Notes under the pieces: model-generated
Databases searched by the model: none
Told to the model about the DNA's origin: nothing
What the model saw: the letters and a program-made list of their open reading frames with translations, nothing else
Translations under genes and position numbers: made by a program
Assembly: GCA_018828145.1 (NCBI GenBank)
Contig: JAHJWO010000010.1
Coordinates: 1-64,000, forward strand
Origin: Alphaproteobacteria bacterium
Lineage (GTDB): Bacteria; Pseudomonadota; Alphaproteobacteria; Rhizobiales; Devosiaceae
Reading direction: 5' to 3'
Length of the DNA: 64,000 nucleotides
Part shown: positions 62,980 to 64,000 of the stretch, piece after piece
How the letters are laid out: the number at the start of each line of letters is the position of its first letter
How positions within the stretch are numbered: position 1 is the first letter of the stretch

Positions 62980-63933
62980 TCAGGCAGCCAGCTGCGGCAG
63001 GCAGTGGTGGCAGATGGCGCCGATATGGCGGTGATCGGTGCCGCAGCACCCGCCGATCACCCGTATATTGGGCAGCAGCGGCAGGATGCGCTGGTAGCGT
63101 TGCGCCAGGTCCTGCCAGTCACCGATATCGAGCACCTCGCTCTCATCGAGCTCGGCATGGCTCTTCATCGAGGCATTGACGCGCAGGCCCCCGATCCGGT
63201 CCACCCAGCTCCCCGCATGGCGGATGGTGCTGGCGAAGTGGATCGGATGCACGCAGTTGATCATGTAGTAGGCCGGTGACCCGCCGGTCGCCGCCTCCAC
63301 TTCACCAATCGCCTGGCCCAGCGGCTTGCCGCCAGGCAGCCTGCCATCGGTTTCGAGCGTGAAGGACAGCACGCACGGCAACCCCGCCGCCGCGGCCAGC
63401 TTGGCAATGCCGATCGCCTCGGGCGTATTGGTGAGCGTATAGGCCGTCACCAGGTCCGCCTCGGCCTCGGCAAAAGCTGCCACCTGCCCGTCATGATAGC
63501 GCATGGCCTCTTCGACGCTCATCGCGCCATCATATTGCCAGGCATCGCGCCGCGGCCCGATAGCCCCGCTCACCACCGTGGGCACGCCCGATGCATGAAA
63601 GCTCTCCGCCACGTCGCGGCAGAAGCGGACGGCCCCGATATTGACCGCACGCAGGCGCTCGGCATCATAGCCCACCAGCGCACCCCAATCAGGATTGGCC
63701 CGCCAGGTATTGGTGTCGAACAGGAAACCCTGTCCGGCATTGCGGGCAATCCCGATATAGGGCCGGTAATATTCGCGCATCGCCTGCCGGCCCTGCTCGC
63801 TGTCATTGAGCTGGAACACGCTGAAATGGGGCAGGTCATGCCCTTCGTTGAAGATCATATGCGTCTCGATACCGCCATCGGTGACGAACATCTGTCCGGA
63901 TAGCTGTGGCAGGGTCTTGCTCTGCTTTGCCAT
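62980..63933 (-). CDS. Homocysteine S-methyltransferase family protein
   Basis: A 317-residue Zn-dependent methyltransferase barrel: LSGQMFVTDGGIETHMIF, DTNTWRANPDWG, VVSGAIGPRRDAW, and the zinc cysteines in MINCVHPIHF and IGGCCGTDHRH. It probably transfers a methyl group from a donor such as S-methylmethionine or betaine to homocysteine to give methionine. I use the ATG at 63933, which has GGAGG five nt before it; an ATG at 63945 is in frame. The leader upstream can fold (see 63951-64000). Confidence 0.9.
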   Translation of the reverse strand: MAKQSKTLPQLSGQMFVTDGGIETHMIFNEGHDLPHFSVFQLNDSEQGRQAMREYYRPYIGIARNAGQGFLFDTNTWRANPDWGALVGYDAERLRAVNIGAVRFCRDVAESFHASGVPTVVSGAIGPRRDAWQYDGAMSVEEAMRYHDGQVAAFAEAEADLVTAYTLTNTPEAIGIAKLAAAAGLPCVLSFTLETDGRLPGGKPLGQAIGEVEAATGGSPAYYMINCVHPIHFASTIRHAGSWVDRIGGLRVNASMKSHAELDESEVLDIGDWQDLAQRYQRILPLLPNIRVIGGCCGTDHRHIGAICHHCLPQLAA

Positions 63934-63950
63934 TTTGGCCTCCATTGCGA

Positions 63951-64000
63951 CTTGATTTAGCCAGTGAGGCGGCGCTACATCTTGGCCGCCGGTGGTCAAG
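63951..64000 (-). promoter_or_regulatory. Possible structured leader of the methyltransferase gene
   Basis: On the minus strand CTTGA at the window edge can pair with TCAAG, enclosing a GGCGGC/GCCGCC hairpin, with GCTAAATCAAGTCGC just before the ribosome-binding site. A methionine-related gene with a folded leader suggests an S-adenosylmethionine riboswitch. The match is not good enough to assign a class, and the window ends here. Confidence 0.2.

Noticed and set aside
63951-64000. Confident SAM-II riboswitch
   Set aside because: Some elements look alike but the pseudoknot pairing could not be drawn by eye and the window ends, so it is reported only as a tentative leader.

Overview
The window is about 64 kb of GC-rich chromosome from an alphaproteobacterium, most likely of the order Hyphomicrobiales; a Devosia-like organism is my best guess. 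The guess rests on gene order typical of that group (rplU-rpmA-GNAT-obgE-proB-proA-nadD-rsfS-rlmH-envC-ctpA-rppH; F1-only atpHAGDC next to priA and xerC; sdhCDAB), on DUF1127 and DUF1737 genes, and on perfect TTAA-N7-TTAA boxes like those bound by CtrA. No ribosomal RNA is present and no species can be named from the sequence alone.

Positions 1-2457 are the end of an integrated element. An IS21-like terminus abuts the last part of a type I restriction hsdR gene, which is convergent with a large tyrosine integrase whose start faces the 3' end of a tRNA-Ser(CGA). From the tRNA onwards the sequence looks like core chromosome. 2.6-17.2 kb: a glutamylcyclotransferase-like gene, a Tat-exported metallo-beta-lactamase-fold protein, rplU-rpmA with a strong terminator, four translationally coupled GNAT genes in an A-B-A'-B' pattern running into obgE, proline biosynthesis (proBA), NAD synthesis (nadD), ribosome genes rsfS and rlmH, then envelope and RNA genes (EnvC-like, CtpA, divergent polysaccharide deacetylase, RppH) and an amino-acid racemase.

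18-24.8 kb is a chemotaxis receptor cluster on the minus strand: three methyl-accepting proteins and a stand-alone periplasmic Cache-like protein, with no cheA/cheW nearby. 25-32.6 kb holds the F1 ATP synthase operon (atpHAGDC) and priA. 32.6-37.5 kb holds a small orphan gene, an omptin-type outer-membrane protease, xerC, a DMT transporter and a secreted protein made of six Cys/Asp-rich repeats. 37.5-41.7 kb is the succinate dehydrogenase operon, interrupted between sdhA and sdhB by two small genes.

41.9-58.3 kb mixes housekeeping and accessory genes: a Nudix hydrolase, carbonic anhydrase, two secreted EF-hand proteins, two DMT transporters, asd with a candidate Thr/Lys-rich leader peptide, an outer-membrane protein with two similar halves behind a perfect CtrA-type box, a BaiN/HI0933-type flavoprotein, a luciferase-like monooxygenase, a diguanylate cyclase, a GNAT-RidA-GNAT-RidA' duplication, leuD, argC and an ArsR/SRPBCC pair with an obvious operator. 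58.4-64 kb: deoD, then a perfect CtrA-type box in front of an unnamed coupled gene pair (membrane coiled-coil protein plus ClpP-fold periplasmic protein), small orphan genes, a CPBP membrane protease, DUF1127 and a homocysteine S-methyltransferase-like gene.

The least explained parts are the CtrA-boxed pair at 59.2-61.4 kb, the six-repeat secreted protein at 36.2 kb, the possible asd attenuator at 48.5 kb, and the short palindromes shared between distant intergenic regions.
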